The notes beneath the pieces are model-generated. The model did not search any database and was not told where the DNA came from. It saw only the letters and a program-made list of their open reading frames with translations. A DNA stretch of 55,405 nucleotides from contig JAAYFS010000039.1 in assembly GCA_012728115.1 (NCBI GenBank), positions 1 to 55,405 of the forward strand. The letters run 5' to 3'. Position 1 is the first letter of the stretch. Every line of letters begins with the position of its first letter. Shown here piece by piece: positions 17,337-27,126 of this stretch. The stretch is from Bacillota bacterium (GTDB taxonomy: Bacteria; Bacillota; Limnochordia; Darwinibacteriales; JAAYFS01). The translations under genes were made by a program, and so were the position numbers.

Positions 17337-17415
17337 GGATCCTAATACCATTTAAATATCCCACTTTCAACCGCTTTTGTCAAGGGCACTAGCGGTGGGG
17401 AAAGTGCTTTTTATT
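17337..17415 (+). promoter_or_regulatory. Leader with terminator (attenuator) ahead of the DUF1538 gene
   Basis: The leader contains a small GGGAT/ATCCC hairpin. A long stem follows, CACTTTC plus ACCGCT (17362-17375) with AGCGGT plus GAAAGTG (17391-17406), and then CTTTTTATT. Because the neighbour upstream is divergent, this terminator can only act on the downstream gene, which points to attenuation or a small riboswitch of unknown class. Confidence 0.6.
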
Positions 17416-17455
17416 TCCAGGATAGCCAACTAAATTCGGAAGCAGAGGTGGTAAA

Positions 17456-18994
17456 ATGTTAAAATTACTGTTGGAAAAATTCAAGGAATCATCGCAGTCA
17501 GTAATTCCAATCATTATTCTGGTGGCGGTATTGAACTTTACGATAGCAAAATTATCGAATTGGAGTTTCGTATTGTTTCTAGTTAGTTCAGTATTAATGA
17601 TAATCGGAATTGCCCTCTTCAATCTTGGCGTGGATATTTCCCTAATTCCGATTGGTGAACACATTGGATCCACTTTAGTTAAGAGCAGGAACTTAGTGCT
17701 AATTGTAATCTTAACTTTCGTTGTTGGTTGTTTTGTTACGGTCGCTGAACCTGATTTAGCTCTTTTGGCTGCCCAAATCACTGGCGTCCCAGATGCTGCC
17801 ATCATTGCTGCTGTGGCTATCGGTGTTGGACTTGCATTAGTAGGAGCGTTTTTACGAATACTATTTCAGTGGCGCCTTTCCTACATTTTAATTGGTTGTT
17901 ATGTTCTTGCATTTATTCTTTCGGGATTCACTAATACAAACTTTCTCTCCATTGCTTGGGAGTCTGGAGCAGTTACAACTGGACCGATCATGGTTCCATT
18001 CGTAATGGCATTGGGTCTCGGATTGGCTTCAGTCCGTGGCGATAAAGCTTCCGAAGAAGACAGTTTTGGTTTGGTGGCTCTAACCCTCATTGGGCCGATT
18101 TTGGCCGTTCTAATATTGGGAATGTTCTTTACCCCTGCTGGTGAGAGTAATCTCGCAATCCCAGAACTTCAATCCTTTAAAGATATTGTTTCACTTTATT
18201 TAAGGGGTACTCCAGAGTACTTCTCGCAAGTAGCAATCGCTTTATTCCCTATCCTTTTAGTATTTGCGATTTTTCAAGTACTAAAGTTAAAGCTAAAACG
18301 GAAAGCGATCTTGCAGATTATTGCTGGTACCGTTTATACTTTTTTTGGACTAGTAATCTTTTTGGCTAGTGCAAATCTTGGATTTATGCCTGCGGGTTAT
18401 GCGCTTGGGAGCGCAATGATCAATAATGCTCATTGGGTGTTATTAATCTTGGTAGGTTTTGCGATGGGCTACTTTGTAGTCGCAGCCGAACCCGCCGTTT
18501 TCGTCCTAAAAAGACAGGTAGATGAGGTGACCGCAGGGGCAATATCTCCCAAATCCATGGGGCTCGGTCTGTCAATCGGGGTTGGTACCTCGGTTGCATT
18601 AGCCATGGTTCGCGTCTTAACTGGTTGGTCACTCTTTTACTTTGTGTTATTAGGGTATGGTTTAGTAATCATTTTAACATTCTTAGCTCCTCGGCTGTTT
18701 ACATCGATCGCCTTCGACTCAGGCGCGGTTGCCTCGGGTCCATTAGCTGCTACGTTTATGCTCCCGTTTGCAATTGGGGCAAGCGAGACTCTTGGCGGAA
18801 ACATTTTTACCGATGCTTTTGGAATTGTTGCACTTGTTGCCTTAACACCAGTAATAGTGCTATTAATTTTCGGTGTAGCCTTCAATATTAGAGCTAGAAA
18901 AGCTGCTAAAGAGATGGCGGTACCTGCCGAAGATACTATTATCGAGTTGGATTATGTGGCGGAAGCCCCAGATGCTAATGAGACACCTGAATAA
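17456..18994 (+). CDS. DUF1538 family integral membrane protein
   Basis: A 512-residue protein built from two homologous halves of about 230 residues, each with the DUF1538 signature: LIPIGEHIG / VGCFVTVAEPDLALLA / WESGAVTTGPIMVPFVMALG in the first, and MGYFVVAAEPAVFVL / FDSGAVASGPLAATFMLPFAIG in the second. It has ten or more membrane helices. The AEP and SGA...GP motifs repeat in both halves and probably line a transport path. The tandem P-II-like gene follows by about 75 bases, so the permease is probably controlled by that protein. GAGGTGG lies just before ATG 17456. The substrate is unknown for the family. Confidence 0.85.
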   Translation: MLKLLLEKFKESSQSVIPIIILVAVLNFTIAKLSNWSFVLFLVSSVLMIIGIALFNLGVDISLIPIGEHIGSTLVKSRNLVLIVILTFVVGCFVTVAEPDLALLAAQITGVPDAAIIAAVAIGVGLALVGAFLRILFQWRLSYILIGCYVLAFILSGFTNTNFLSIAWESGAVTTGPIMVPFVMALGLGLASVRGDKASEEDSFGLVALTLIGPILAVLILGMFFTPAGESNLAIPELQSFKDIVSLYLRGTPEYFSQVAIALFPILLVFAIFQVLKLKLKRKAILQIIAGTVYTFFGLVIFLASANLGFMPAGYALGSAMINNAHWVLLILVGFAMGYFVVAAEPAVFVLKRQVDEVTAGAISPKSMGLGLSIGVGTSVALAMVRVLTGWSLFYFVLLGYGLVIILTFLAPRLFTSIAFDSGAVASGPLAATFMLPFAIGASETLGGNIFTDAFGIVALVALTPVIVLLIFGVAFNIRARKAAKEMAVPAEDTIIELDYVAEAPDANETPE

Positions 18995-19068
18995 ATGTCT
19001 AGACGTCTATAGCATTATCGACTAAAATTAAGTGCAAGACCCATTTAGAAATGAAATGGAGGCCTACG

Positions 19069-19782
19069 ATGATGGAGACTGCAGATAACAGACTTGAAGC
19101 CTTAATCACCATAATGGATTATAGCCTTAACGAACAACTGGTAGAGTTGTTTGAGGAGTATGATATACCAGTTGCTTTATTGACACCAGGATCTGGTTCG
19201 GCTAAGTCTAGTATCTATGAAATTCTGGGTTACGGAGGACCAAAGAAAGTGATCTCGATTACCCCACTCACTAGCAGAATGGCTAAGGATTTCATGGGGC
19301 AACTTTGTAAGAGATTTAATCTAAGCAAACCAGGTACAGGTATTGCTTGTACTATTAGATTGAGTAGTATTACAAGTACTTTAGCAAAAATCTTACACCA
19401 AGCTGATGAGAATAAAGAGATTGGAAGTGAGGAAATGACCGTGGCTCCAACGGAACAATATCATTTAATAGTGAGTATTGTAAATACTGGGCAGTTTGAC
19501 CAAGTTATGGAAGCTGCTAAAAAAGCTGGTGCAACTGGAGGAACCCTGGTACATGCACGTGGTCTAGGTTCCAAAGAGGCGATTAAATACCTCGGAATTA
19601 CGATCCAGCCCGAGAAAGACCTAGTTTTGATTCTTGCACCTGAGAGCAAGAAGCTAGCTATTATGGAAAGTATTAAAAAAGAAGTTGGGCTAACCACTCC
19701 AGGAATGGGAATATGTTTCTCCCTTCCAGTGAGCAGCGCGATCGGAGTCGAATCGCCAGTCGAAAACTTTAACGAGCTATAA
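19069..19782 (+). CDS. Tandem P-II-like signalling protein
   Basis: A 237-residue protein with two P-II (GlnB/GlnK-like) ferredoxin-fold domains, about residues 5-110 and 125-230. The second is the more canonical: a strand with HLIVSIVNTGQFDQVMEAAKKAGATGGTL... leads to the T-loop HARGLGSKEAIKYLGI and then EKDLVLILAP. Each domain ends in the C-loop pattern KPGTGIACTI or TPGMGICFSL. It lacks the uridylylated Tyr context of GlnB, so it belongs to the P-II-like family that binds nucleotides near transporters. The start is ATG 19069, after TGGAGG (19058-19062); an ATG at 19051 lies before that site. It ends the operon with DUF1538. Confidence 0.82.
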   Translation: MMETADNRLEALITIMDYSLNEQLVELFEEYDIPVALLTPGSGSAKSSIYEILGYGGPKKVISITPLTSRMAKDFMGQLCKRFNLSKPGTGIACTIRLSSITSTLAKILHQADENKEIGSEEMTVAPTEQYHLIVSIVNTGQFDQVMEAAKKAGATGGTLVHARGLGSKEAIKYLGITIQPEKDLVLILAPESKKLAIMESIKKEVGLTTPGMGICFSLPVSSAIGVESPVENFNEL

Positions 19783-19790
19783 TAAATTTT

Positions 19791-19827
19791 AAGGGCCGTT
19801 TGCCAAAAACGCAAAAGGCCCTTTTTT
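19791..19827 (+). terminator. Rho-independent terminator of the DUF1538/P-II operon
   Basis: AAGGGCC (19791-19797) pairs with GGCCCTT, with an inner GTTTGC/GCAAA pairing, followed by six T residues. Confidence 0.85.
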
Positions 19828-19852
19828 CATTCCTTATATTCTATATTGTCGA

Positions 19853-21430
19853 CTAAACCGTCAACTGTTGAATAATATTTTCCAAATCCTGAACGATATT
19901 TGCCAGATCGACTGAAGAACGAGCAATTTCCTGAGTAGAGGCAGCTTGTTCTTGGGTCATCGCCGCAATTTGTTCGCTTGCTGCCGCTTGCTCTTGTGTT
20001 TGAACGCTAATTACTTTTAATTGCTTCATAATGTTAGTTATCTGTTCAACAATCATTTTTAGCGATGCTGTGGTTTCCCTTACCGTTATAGCTCCTTCGC
20101 TAACCTTTTGACGACTCACATTGGTAGATGCCACCGCAAAACCCATCTGTTGTTCAAGATTAGCCACTATCTTATCTACTTCACCAAGACTATTCTTAGT
20201 TTGTTCCGCTAACTTGCGAACCTCATCAGCAACAACCGCAAAACCTCGACCATGCTCTCCCGCTCGAGCTGCTTCGATGGCAGCGTTGAGTGAAAGCAAA
20301 TTTGTCTGATCAGCTATATTTGTAACGACTTGAACAATCTTCACAATTTCTTGTGATGCACTCTTGAGACTGCTAATCGCTTTAACTGTATCATCTGAAG
20401 CAGCTTCGATCATGAGCATTGATTCTAGACATGATTCAATTCTTTCGCTCCCTGTGCGTGCTAATCTCTCAGTTTCTTGAGCAGCTTCGTTGATCCTAAC
20501 AGTTTCATCACTGATTTCAGTTGCACTACTTGCAAAATGCGTAGCGCTGCTCGCTATTTCCTCCACGGATGCACTGAGTTCTTCACTTGCTGCGGACATT
20601 GTTTGACTCGCTGAAACAGTTTCAACAATCACCTTTTTCGATGTAGCTATGATTTCCTTAATATTCTTAAGCATTATGTTGAAAGATTTAACCATTAATC
20701 CAGGTTCGTCCGCTGCCTTATAATCCGCCGAAACAGTTAAGTCACCGCTCGCAGCCTTGGTCATAACAGTAGTCAATAGGCCAATTGGTTTTCTAATACT
20801 TCGATTAATTAAGATAGCCATGAAAATACCACTTATCAAACCCACAATCAACAGAACTGTACTCCAGCTTAAAGTCGATTGATTAATTTTTACGATATTT
20901 TCGGATGCTTCAAGCTGATATTGACCCAACATTGTTCGGGTTTCAGCAAGATATCCTCTTAATTCCGTTAAGAAAGGTTTAGTTTCGTTATAAAAGATAG
21001 TGCGGGCACTATTCGCGTCTTTACCTATGACGTTACTGATCTTCGTAGCTGTAGCATGCATTTTGGCATGGGATTCCTCTAAGTTCTTGATTAAGACTTG
21101 AGAATCGGGCAACATTTCCTCTAACCGTCTACGTTCATCACTTAGCAGCCAACGACCTAACTGACATTTAGTCGGATCAAGTTCTACGTCAAAATGAGCG
21201 GAAGAACCTTCGTCAAGAATATCCCTTAGCCGATCAGACCAAAGTAAATGATCGATTTCGCGCAAAGTAAGTGTTTGCCTTAAATCTCCTGCCAATAAAA
21301 GTTCATCACCATGATTACGGATATTTAAAATTCCTAGATGATTAAAGAGTCCTACCGCAAGTAACCAAATTAGAACTAGAGCAAAACCAACCCCCAGTTT
21401 TTTCCCGACGCTAAGGTCAGTCCATTTCAT
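19853..21430 (-). CDS. Methyl-accepting chemotaxis protein with extracytoplasmic CZB-like domain
   Basis: A 525-residue chemoreceptor. A membrane helix at about 12-30 and a second at about 190-212 bracket an outside domain containing the CZB zinc-binding pattern: DHLLW, later [11 protein letters not shown], then SHAKMHATA (His, Cys and two His). A HAMP domain and the signalling hairpin follow, with the tip motif [21 protein letters not shown] near residues 370-390. CZB domains mostly sit in the cytoplasm of chemoreceptors and diguanylate cyclases and bind zinc; here the domain faces outward. ATG 21430 follows AAAGGAG. No cheA or cheW is in the window. Confidence 0.9.
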   Translation of the reverse strand: MKWTDLSVGKKLGVGFALVLIWLLAVGLFNHLGILNIRNHGDELLLAGDLRQTLTLREIDHLLWSDRLRDILDEGSSAHFDVELDPTKCQLGRWLLSDERRRLEEMLPDSQVLIKNLEESHAKMHATATKISNVIGKDANSARTIFYNETKPFLTELRGYLAETRTMLGQYQLEASENIVKINQSTLSWSTVLLIVGLISGIFMAILINRSIRKPIGLLTTVMTKAASGDLTVSADYKAADEPGLMVKSFNIMLKNIKEIIATSKKVIVETVSASQTMSAASEELSASVEEIASSATHFASSATEISDETVRINEAAQETERLARTGSERIESCLESMLMIEAASDDTVKAISSLKSASQEIVKIVQVVTNIADQTNLLSLNAAIEAARAGEHGRGFAVVADEVRKLAEQTKNSLGEVDKIVANLEQQMGFAVASTNVSRQKVSEGAITVRETTASLKMIVEQITNIMKQLKVISVQTQEQAAASEQIAAMTQEQAASTQEIARSSVDLANIVQDLENIIQQLTV

Positions 21431-21522
21431 ACATGTTCTCCTTTCTTAACTTAAACGATAATCATTAATAATAAACAATAGCTTACTTCTAGTCCTATTA
21501 CCAAAATCCTCCTTTATGTTAC

Positions 21523-21552
21523 AAAAAGCCCTAGCAATTGTTCAGCTAGGGC
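21523..21552 (-). terminator. Rho-independent terminator of the CACHE chemoreceptor gene
   Basis: GCCCTAGC/GCTAGGGC (21545-21552 and 21528-21535) with a 9-base loop, then five T residues on the minus strand. Confidence 0.85.
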
Positions 21553-21596
21553 AATGAATCTATCGGATTTCGTAATATTCTTTTAAATCACTTACC

Positions 21597-23465
21597 TTAA
21601 TTCACTAACTTAAAGTGTTCAACTAATTCTTTTAACCGAGTACCAAGTTCTGTTAGATCTTGTGAGGAACTAGCAACCTGATGCATTGAAGCAGCTTGTT
21701 CTTCGGTAGCACTCGCTATTTCGTGACCATTTGTATTAATCGTTTCTATACCAATCGATATGTTTCTAACCTGATTGATAATCTCTTCAACCGCCTCGAG
21801 AATATTCTTTAGAACCCTACTTCCGAACTCAACATTCTTTAAAGCCTGTTCTGTTTGTTCTGCACCCTCATTCATCTCGGTAACTGTTCGGGAAATACCA
21901 CCTTGGATCTGTTGGATAAATGATGTGATTTCTCGTGTTGCATTTGCAGATTGCTCAGCTAGTTCCCTAACTTCTTCAGCTACTACAGCAAAGCCACGTC
22001 CATGTTCTCCAGCCCTAGCTGCCTCGATCGCTGCATTTAAAGCAAGTAGGTTAGTTTGCTCCGCAATCGCACTGATTACGTTTACGATCTCGTTGATCTT
22101 TCCTGATAAGGAACCAAGGTTTGCAATTTCAACGGCTAACTCCTGAGCATTGTTCTTTAATACCCACATCTCAGAAACAATTCCTTCAATCAATCGCTCT
22201 CCTTCTGCCGCCCTATGCGAAACTTCAACAGCTGTTTGATTAAGAGTTTGCGCATTGGTGTTGATTGAGTCAAGGGTTCCTGAAAATTGATTAGTGGTAC
22301 TTGCTACTTCTTCAATAGACGCACTTACTTCCTCAGCTGCTGTGGCTACCTCTTCACCAGTCATAGCCAACTTATTGGTGGCATCGGAAACTGCAGCGAT
22401 CGCTTCCTTCATACTTTCAACCGTGGTATTAAGTGCCCAGGAAACTTTCCCTATTTCATCATTTGATTCAATAACAACAGTCTTGGTTAAATCTCCTTCG
22501 GCGACCGCTTCGATTACTGCTTGAACTTTGCGTAGAGGGTTTGCGATCTGTTGTCCGATCATGATCGACATCGCGATACCTAAGGCGACAAATAAAATGG
22601 TCAAGGAGATTAAGAAGTTCCTTAGATTAATTACATCCCTCAACTCATCCCGTTCCAATGCTCCGACTCCGATAGTCCAGCCAGTTGAACCAATTGGGGC
22701 GACAGCAACCAATCTATTCTCTCCATCTTCCAGTTTATATCTGATAACTCCCATATTTCCTAAGCCTAAATCTCTGATCGCCTCGCCTGCAGCATATAGA
22801 GGGCTCGACTCCTGGAAGATATTCTCTTGCTTTAACACAATATCCCGATCATTGTAAGCAAAAACGGTTCCATCCTTGCCTATTATGTAAGCCCAGCCAT
22901 TCTCTCCAAAACCTAATCGATCAGTTATCTCACTTAGGGCGGTTCCATCCTCTCTTCCAATAAGGACGCCCACAACTTGATTATTATTGTTTCGAATTGG
23001 CACAGCAAACATAACCACAAGACTATTATCTGCTCGACCGACTAAAAGATCGGATACTGCTCGCTCGCCAGCAAGCGCACGAATCACATGATCACGATCA
23101 CCAAGATTAACAACCGAACCATCGGTGTAGCGACCAACACCGTTACGATCAACTACACCGAGTGCCAGAAATGAACCTATCCGTTCATGTTCAGCTTTGA
23201 GTACCTTTTCCTGTACTTGCCAATCCATACTCTTTATCTCATCTCTGGCTGCGATCGCCTCTAAAACAGCAAGTGGCACTTGAAATCGACTCTCTACATA
23301 TTCGCTTGCTTGTTCTACTTGAACAAGCAAAGCACGCTCAACCTCAGCAATTACAGCGCTTGAACTTCTATAATACGTTAAAACCACTAGGCCAATACAC
23401 ATTATGAGGATCAAACTACTAGCATAAATTGCTATCTTAGCACCAACGCTCTGATTCTTGAACAT
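21597..23465 (-). CDS. Methyl-accepting chemotaxis protein with double CACHE sensor
   Basis: A 622-residue chemoreceptor. The first helix spans about 10-30. The extracellular dCACHE domain spans about 38-270, with [21 protein letters not shown] and later [19 protein letters not shown], motifs common in receptors for amino acids and similar small molecules. The second helix is about 280-305, then HAMP, then the signalling domain with the tip [24 protein letters not shown] 23465 follows GGGAGGGG. A candidate promoter (TTGAGT, 17 bases, TGTAAT) lies at 23556-23584. The ligand is not predictable from the sequence alone. Confidence 0.92.
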   Translation of the reverse strand: MFKNQSVGAKIAIYASSLILIMCIGLVVLTYYRSSSAVIAEVERALLVQVEQASEYVESRFQVPLAVLEAIAARDEIKSMDWQVQEKVLKAEHERIGSFLALGVVDRNGVGRYTDGSVVNLGDRDHVIRALAGERAVSDLLVGRADNSLVVMFAVPIRNNNNQVVGVLIGREDGTALSEITDRLGFGENGWAYIIGKDGTVFAYNDRDIVLKQENIFQESSPLYAAGEAIRDLGLGNMGVIRYKLEDGENRLVAVAPIGSTGWTIGVGALERDELRDVINLRNFLISLTILFVALGIAMSIMIGQQIANPLRKVQAVIEAVAEGDLTKTVVIESNDEIGKVSWALNTTVESMKEAIAAVSDATNKLAMTGEEVATAAEEVSASIEEVASTTNQFSGTLDSINTNAQTLNQTAVEVSHRAAEGERLIEGIVSEMWVLKNNAQELAVEIANLGSLSGKINEIVNVISAIAEQTNLLALNAAIEAARAGEHGRGFAVVAEEVRELAEQSANATREITSFIQQIQGGISRTVTEMNEGAEQTEQALKNVEFGSRVLKNILEAVEEIINQVRNISIGIETINTNGHEIASATEEQAASMHQVASSSQDLTELGTRLKELVEHFKLVN

Positions 23466-23555
23466 TTGGTCCCCTCCCTTAAGATCATACCTGAGTCAAA
23501 GCTTTGATTTCACTTTAAACATTTACCAAGAAAATCCTGCAAATGCCTAAGATTT

Positions 23556-23584
23556 ATTACAATAAAATTAGTTTATAAACTCAA
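23556..23584 (-). promoter_or_regulatory. Candidate sigma A promoter of the CACHE chemoreceptor
   Basis: TTGAGT (23584-23579), 17 bases, TGTAAT (23561-23556) on the minus strand, about 90 bases before the ATG. Confidence 0.45.
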
Positions 23585-23596
23585 AACACAAGCTAG

Positions 23597-23625
23597 TTGA
23601 CTATTTCAGCCGTTTATGGTATGAT
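23597..23625 (+). promoter_or_regulatory. Sigma A-type promoter of the antiporter operon
   Basis: TTGACT (23597-23602), 17 bases, TATGAT (23620-23625), placing the start of transcription just before the riboswitch. Confidence 0.7.
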
Positions 23626-23631
23626 TTTCAT

Positions 23632-23750
23632 AGATATCTCCGAATACTGAAACGGTAGTGGGGGAACCAATTTTGGGGTGAATCTTTTTTCAAAAAGAAG
23701 GGCAACTTGGTCGTCCGAACCCGTCAGCTAACCTCGCAGGAGTGCACCAA
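23632..23750 (+). promoter_or_regulatory. c-di-AMP riboswitch (ydaO/yuaA class)
   Basis: The leader contains the conserved blocks of this class in order: TGAAAC, GTGGGGGAACC, TTTTGGGGTGAATC, AGGGCAACTTGGTCGTCCGAA, and CCCGTCAGCTAACCTCGCAGG. The class binds c-di-AMP and usually turns off potassium uptake and cell-wall genes when c-di-AMP is high. A terminator follows directly, and the downstream gene is a CPA2 cation antiporter, a common target of this class. Confidence 0.93.
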
Positions 23751-23790
23751 GCGTATGACAGATTATTGCGTGTCTGTTATGCGCTTTTTC
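23751..23790 (+). terminator. Riboswitch expression-platform terminator
   Basis: GCGTATGACAGA (23751-23762) pairs with TCTGTTATGCGC (23773-23784, with two G-U pairs), then CTTTTTC. It would stop transcription before the antiporter gene in the ligand-bound state. Confidence 0.85.
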
Positions 23791-23842
23791 TGTTGCCATA
23801 CTATATCAATCATTATCAGAAGCAGAATGGAGGTATTAAATC

Positions 23843-25030
23843 GTGGAAACTTTGTTAAAAATCAGTATTGTACTAATCGCTGGATTAATTGGAGGTAGAG
23901 TTGCAGGGTTACTAAAACTCCCAAACGTAACAGGCTACTTGGTCGCTGGCGTATTAGTAGGCCCATTTTTTCTTCACGTGATCACTGCGCAAGACAGTGT
24001 ATCTTTAGCAATCATTAGTGACGTTGCACTCGCTATCATTGCTTTTAGTATCGGAAGTGAATTTCTCTTAAAAGAGATACGAAAACTAGGAAAGAAAATC
24101 TTTATAATTACAGTTGCTGAGGTTTTGGGAGCTGTCATCTTAGTCTTTGTTGTAATGTTCTTTATATTTAAGCAACCTTTTGCCTTCAGTATCGTTATCG
24201 CATCTATGTCAGCAGCTACTGCTCCTGCCGCTACTATGATGGTTATTAAACAGTACCAGGCTAACGGTCCGCTTACTAGAACAGTATTGCCTGTGGTGGC
24301 TTTGGATGATATTGTAGGAATTATGGTCTTTGGAATCGCAATGTCACTAGCTCAACTATCAATCGGAAATAATCAAACCTCGCTAACCACTATGATCAGC
24401 CAACCAATAATCGAAATTGTAGGATCGTGTTTGTTAGGTCTAGTGCTTGGATTCATCCTGACCTACTTTGTGAGAAAGGCAAGGGATAACGAAGATCTTA
24501 TGATGATGGCTCTCGCTGCAATAGGTCTAGCCACTGGACTAGCCAGTTGGATGGGACTATCTCCCTTACTAGCCTGTATTATGCTTGGAGCAACGATGGT
24601 GAATCTAACTCCTACCGCTCACCGTACTTTTAACGCACTAAACAACTTTGCTCCACCAGTATACCTACTCTTCTTTACCCTAGCGGGAGCGAGTTTAGAT
24701 CTGAATATCTTAAAACAAGTCGGTTTAATCGGTATTGCATATATCTTTGCTAGAGGGGCTGGCAAGATCTTTGGTGCTTGGACTGGAACTACAATGGTTA
24801 ACGCTGAACAACAAGTGGCCCAAAACCTGGGGTTGGCTCTTTTAGCTCAAGGTGGAGTATCGATCGGTTTATCGATTTTGGTAAGACAGCAATTACCACA
24901 ATATAGTGCGGCTATTACTACGATCATTATGTTTAGCGTTTTGATATACGAAATATCTGGACCTATTTTGGCCAAGATCGCTCTCCAACGAGCAGGAGAA
25001 ATAACACTTCGTGAAGTAAGTACTGAATAA
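23843..25030 (+). CDS. CPA2-family cation:proton antiporter
   Basis: A 395-residue membrane protein with about twelve helices of the Na+/H+ exchanger fold (KefB/GerN group): LKLPNVTGYLVAGVLVGPF at the N terminus, MSAATAPAATMMVI and ALDDIVGIMVFG in the middle (the DD region of ion binding). There is no C-terminal TrkA-N nucleotide domain; a separate P-II-like protein is encoded next, which may take over the regulatory role. It starts at GTG 23843 after GGAGGT. The upstream c-di-AMP riboswitch suggests K+ or Na+ homeostasis. Confidence 0.88.
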   Translation: METLLKISIVLIAGLIGGRVAGLLKLPNVTGYLVAGVLVGPFFLHVITAQDSVSLAIISDVALAIIAFSIGSEFLLKEIRKLGKKIFIITVAEVLGAVILVFVVMFFIFKQPFAFSIVIASMSAATAPAATMMVIKQYQANGPLTRTVLPVVALDDIVGIMVFGIAMSLAQLSIGNNQTSLTTMISQPIIEIVGSCLLGLVLGFILTYFVRKARDNEDLMMMALAAIGLATGLASWMGLSPLLACIMLGATMVNLTPTAHRTFNALNNFAPPVYLLFFTLAGASLDLNILKQVGLIGIAYIFARGAGKIFGAWTGTTMVNAEQQVAQNLGLALLAQGGVSIGLSILVRQQLPQYSAAITTIIMFSVLIYEISGPILAKIALQRAGEITLREVSTE

Positions 25031-25053
25031 CGAACACTGGAAGGAGTGGTACC

Positions 25054-25401
25054 ATGTATGCTTTGTTTATAGTCCTCAATGAAGTCGATTACTTGGACAC
25101 AGTCTTGGCAAAATTCGTTGAAATTGGTGTTTCGGGTGCTACGATACTCGATAGCCAGGGAATGGCTGGCGCAATTGTTGATCGCAATCTTCCTCTCTTC
25201 GGATCGTTAAAAACCCTGCTAGATGGAAGTCGTCCATTTAACAAAACCATATTTACTGTTATCGATACAGAAGAATTACTTAACAAGACGATTTCGGTCG
25301 TGGAGGAAGTTACTAAAGATATAACTAAACCTGGGGTTGGAATGATGTTTACTGTTCCAGTTGGTAAAGTTCACTACTTAGGAAAAAAAGGGCAATCATA
25401 A
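25054..25401 (+). CDS. P-II-like protein linked to the antiporter
   Basis: A 115-residue single-domain P-II-like protein: MYALFIVLNEVDYLDTVLAKFVEIGVSG... leads to a shortened loop (MAGAIVDRNLPLFGSL) in place of the T-loop, then KTIFTVIDTEELL and the C-terminal KPGVGMMFTVPV. It follows the CPA2 antiporter by 23 bases, with AAGGAGTGG upstream. It probably binds a nucleotide and gates the antiporter. Its stop overlaps the stop of the convergent GGDEF gene inside a shared terminator. Confidence 0.78.
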   Translation: MYALFIVLNEVDYLDTVLAKFVEIGVSGATILDSQGMAGAIVDRNLPLFGSLKTLLDGSRPFNKTIFTVIDTEELLNKTISVVEEVTKDITKPGVGMMFTVPVGKVHYLGKKGQS

Positions 25402-25419
25402 ACGATTGCCCTTTTTTTC
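25383..25419. terminator. Bidirectional terminator covering both convergent stop codons
   Basis: GGGCAATC/GATTGCCC (25390-25397 and 25404-25411) is flanked by seven A on the left and a T tract on the right, so it works on both strands. Both stop codons lie within it. Confidence 0.88.
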
Positions 25420-27126
25420 TTCATAAATAACCACTTTGCCTTTCCCACTTCCTTTTGCCTGATACAATGCTTCATCAGCCTTCTTAAACATCTCTTCAAA
25501 CGAACATTGTTCGTTTATTAGCACTATACCAGTACTGACAGTTACAAAAGGAGTATCCAGACCCTCAAACCTCTGTTTAACGAAATCGACCGAAGGAATT
25601 TTCATCATATAAACACAAAAATCATCCCCACCGATACGGCCAATGATATCGGCTTTTCTAAAAGCTGCTTTTAGAACTTCAGCGAGCTTCTTCAACACCG
25701 TATTGCCTGTTAAGTGTCCATACGAGTCGTTGATTTCCTTAAAATCATCACAGTCGATGAGGATAAATGCATCTTGTTCTCCATCTCCCACGAAGTCCAA
25801 CCGTTCACTAATCAATTTCCTAGTTGTTTCAGCGTTATATAGACACGTCAATCCATCTATCTGGGCTTTGAATAGTAGGTCTTCCTTTTCCGCTTCTTCT
25901 TTACTTATATCGCTTAACTTCCCAATAATCGATACGATGTGTTTCCGTTCATCCATAACACAATAGTTAATGGATCTTAGTACCTTAACTTCCCCATTCT
26001 CCAGGGGAACTCTGATGTTCATATTACAATTTTCAGCGTCTAAATTTTTTAAGGCTTCCTTTAAAATAGAAATTGCCTTATATAAATCACTTTCACTATT
26101 AAAAAGCTCTCGGCCTTGATAAGATACTTGAAAATTATCGCTTGTAAAATCATATTGATAAAAAAATTCGTTTGAAATATGGGCTAAAGCCTCATACTTT
26201 TTATTCTGTAGCTTTAATTGTTTGTTCGTTCGCAAATTATAAAGAAAACTTATAAGAATAATGCTAAAGACAAGGCCCACGGATATAGAGATTTCTATCC
26301 AATACTCGTCCATGATCATTGAAAAGGTAATTTTACGATCTATTTTGGTAGAAGCCTCTAAGATCACAGCATGTAGTTGGTTAGGATCAATTAAGTCAAT
26401 GGATTTGTTTAATATTGAAACGAGGATTAAATCATCGCTTTTTATTGCGATACCATATTCCCGCGGTTCAATGCCACGTGGAATGGTAATAATGTTCTTA
26501 TATCCATTTAAGAGACTATAATAGGCAACTGAAAAAGTGTTTCCATAACCATAGTCAGCTAGGCCACTTTCCACAGCATTTAAGCTTTCTTCTCTACTAT
26601 CAAAATATATTACGTTTTCTTCTTTAATTCCATCTGGAAGAATTCCGCCCTTTATTCCCGCAAAAACCTTATTCGCTAGCTCGCTTGGTTCAACGCTTGA
26701 GTTCAAATAAACAATCGCTTAAGTTTCCAGAAAGGGTTTCGTTAAAAGCACATCTGATGTTACGTAATTTGGAGATATCCCAACTACAACAACCACATCA
26801 CTGTTGAATAGTTCTTAAACACTGGAATACAACTCGTATTCAAAAGTCAACCCTGATATATCAGCGATTTCGTCAAACAGCTGCATAAAAATACCCTGTG
26901 GTTTACCCTTCTCATCAAGGTATGACAGCGGCGCAACCCTATCCACCGAACCCGCTTTAATCACAGAGCTGTTTTGAATATATGCTAGCTCTTCTGGAGA
27001 AAGAAATAACTCTTTGCTAGGAGTTCTAATCTGTGCAGAAGCCTGAAAATCTAATACGAAATTTTGCGTAAAAAGGCAAGAGGCAACAATTAAATAGGCC
27101 GTAAAAAATAACCGTAAAAATTTCAT
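25396..27126 (-). pseudogene. SBP3-PAS-GGDEF diguanylate cyclase interrupted by two in-frame stops
   Basis: One reading frame of 577 codons encodes a signal peptide, an SBP_bac_3 (amino-acid-binding-like) sensor (LSPEELAYIQ...GKPQGIFMQLFDEIAD), a membrane helix (VGLVFSIILISFLYNL), a PAS-like region and a GGDEF domain (GRIGGDDF, with RKAD inhibition site). TAA codons interrupt it at 26815-26817 and 26719-26721, both in the sensor. No frameshift is seen: the residues between and after the stops fit the domain. The C-terminal piece could still be translated from an internal start but would lack the export signal. It is most simply a decayed gene. Confidence 0.82.

Noticed and set aside
25396-27126. 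Frameshift as the cause of the split GGDEF gene
   Set aside because: Both pieces and the sequence between the stops are in the same frame, so nonsense codons alone explain the break.
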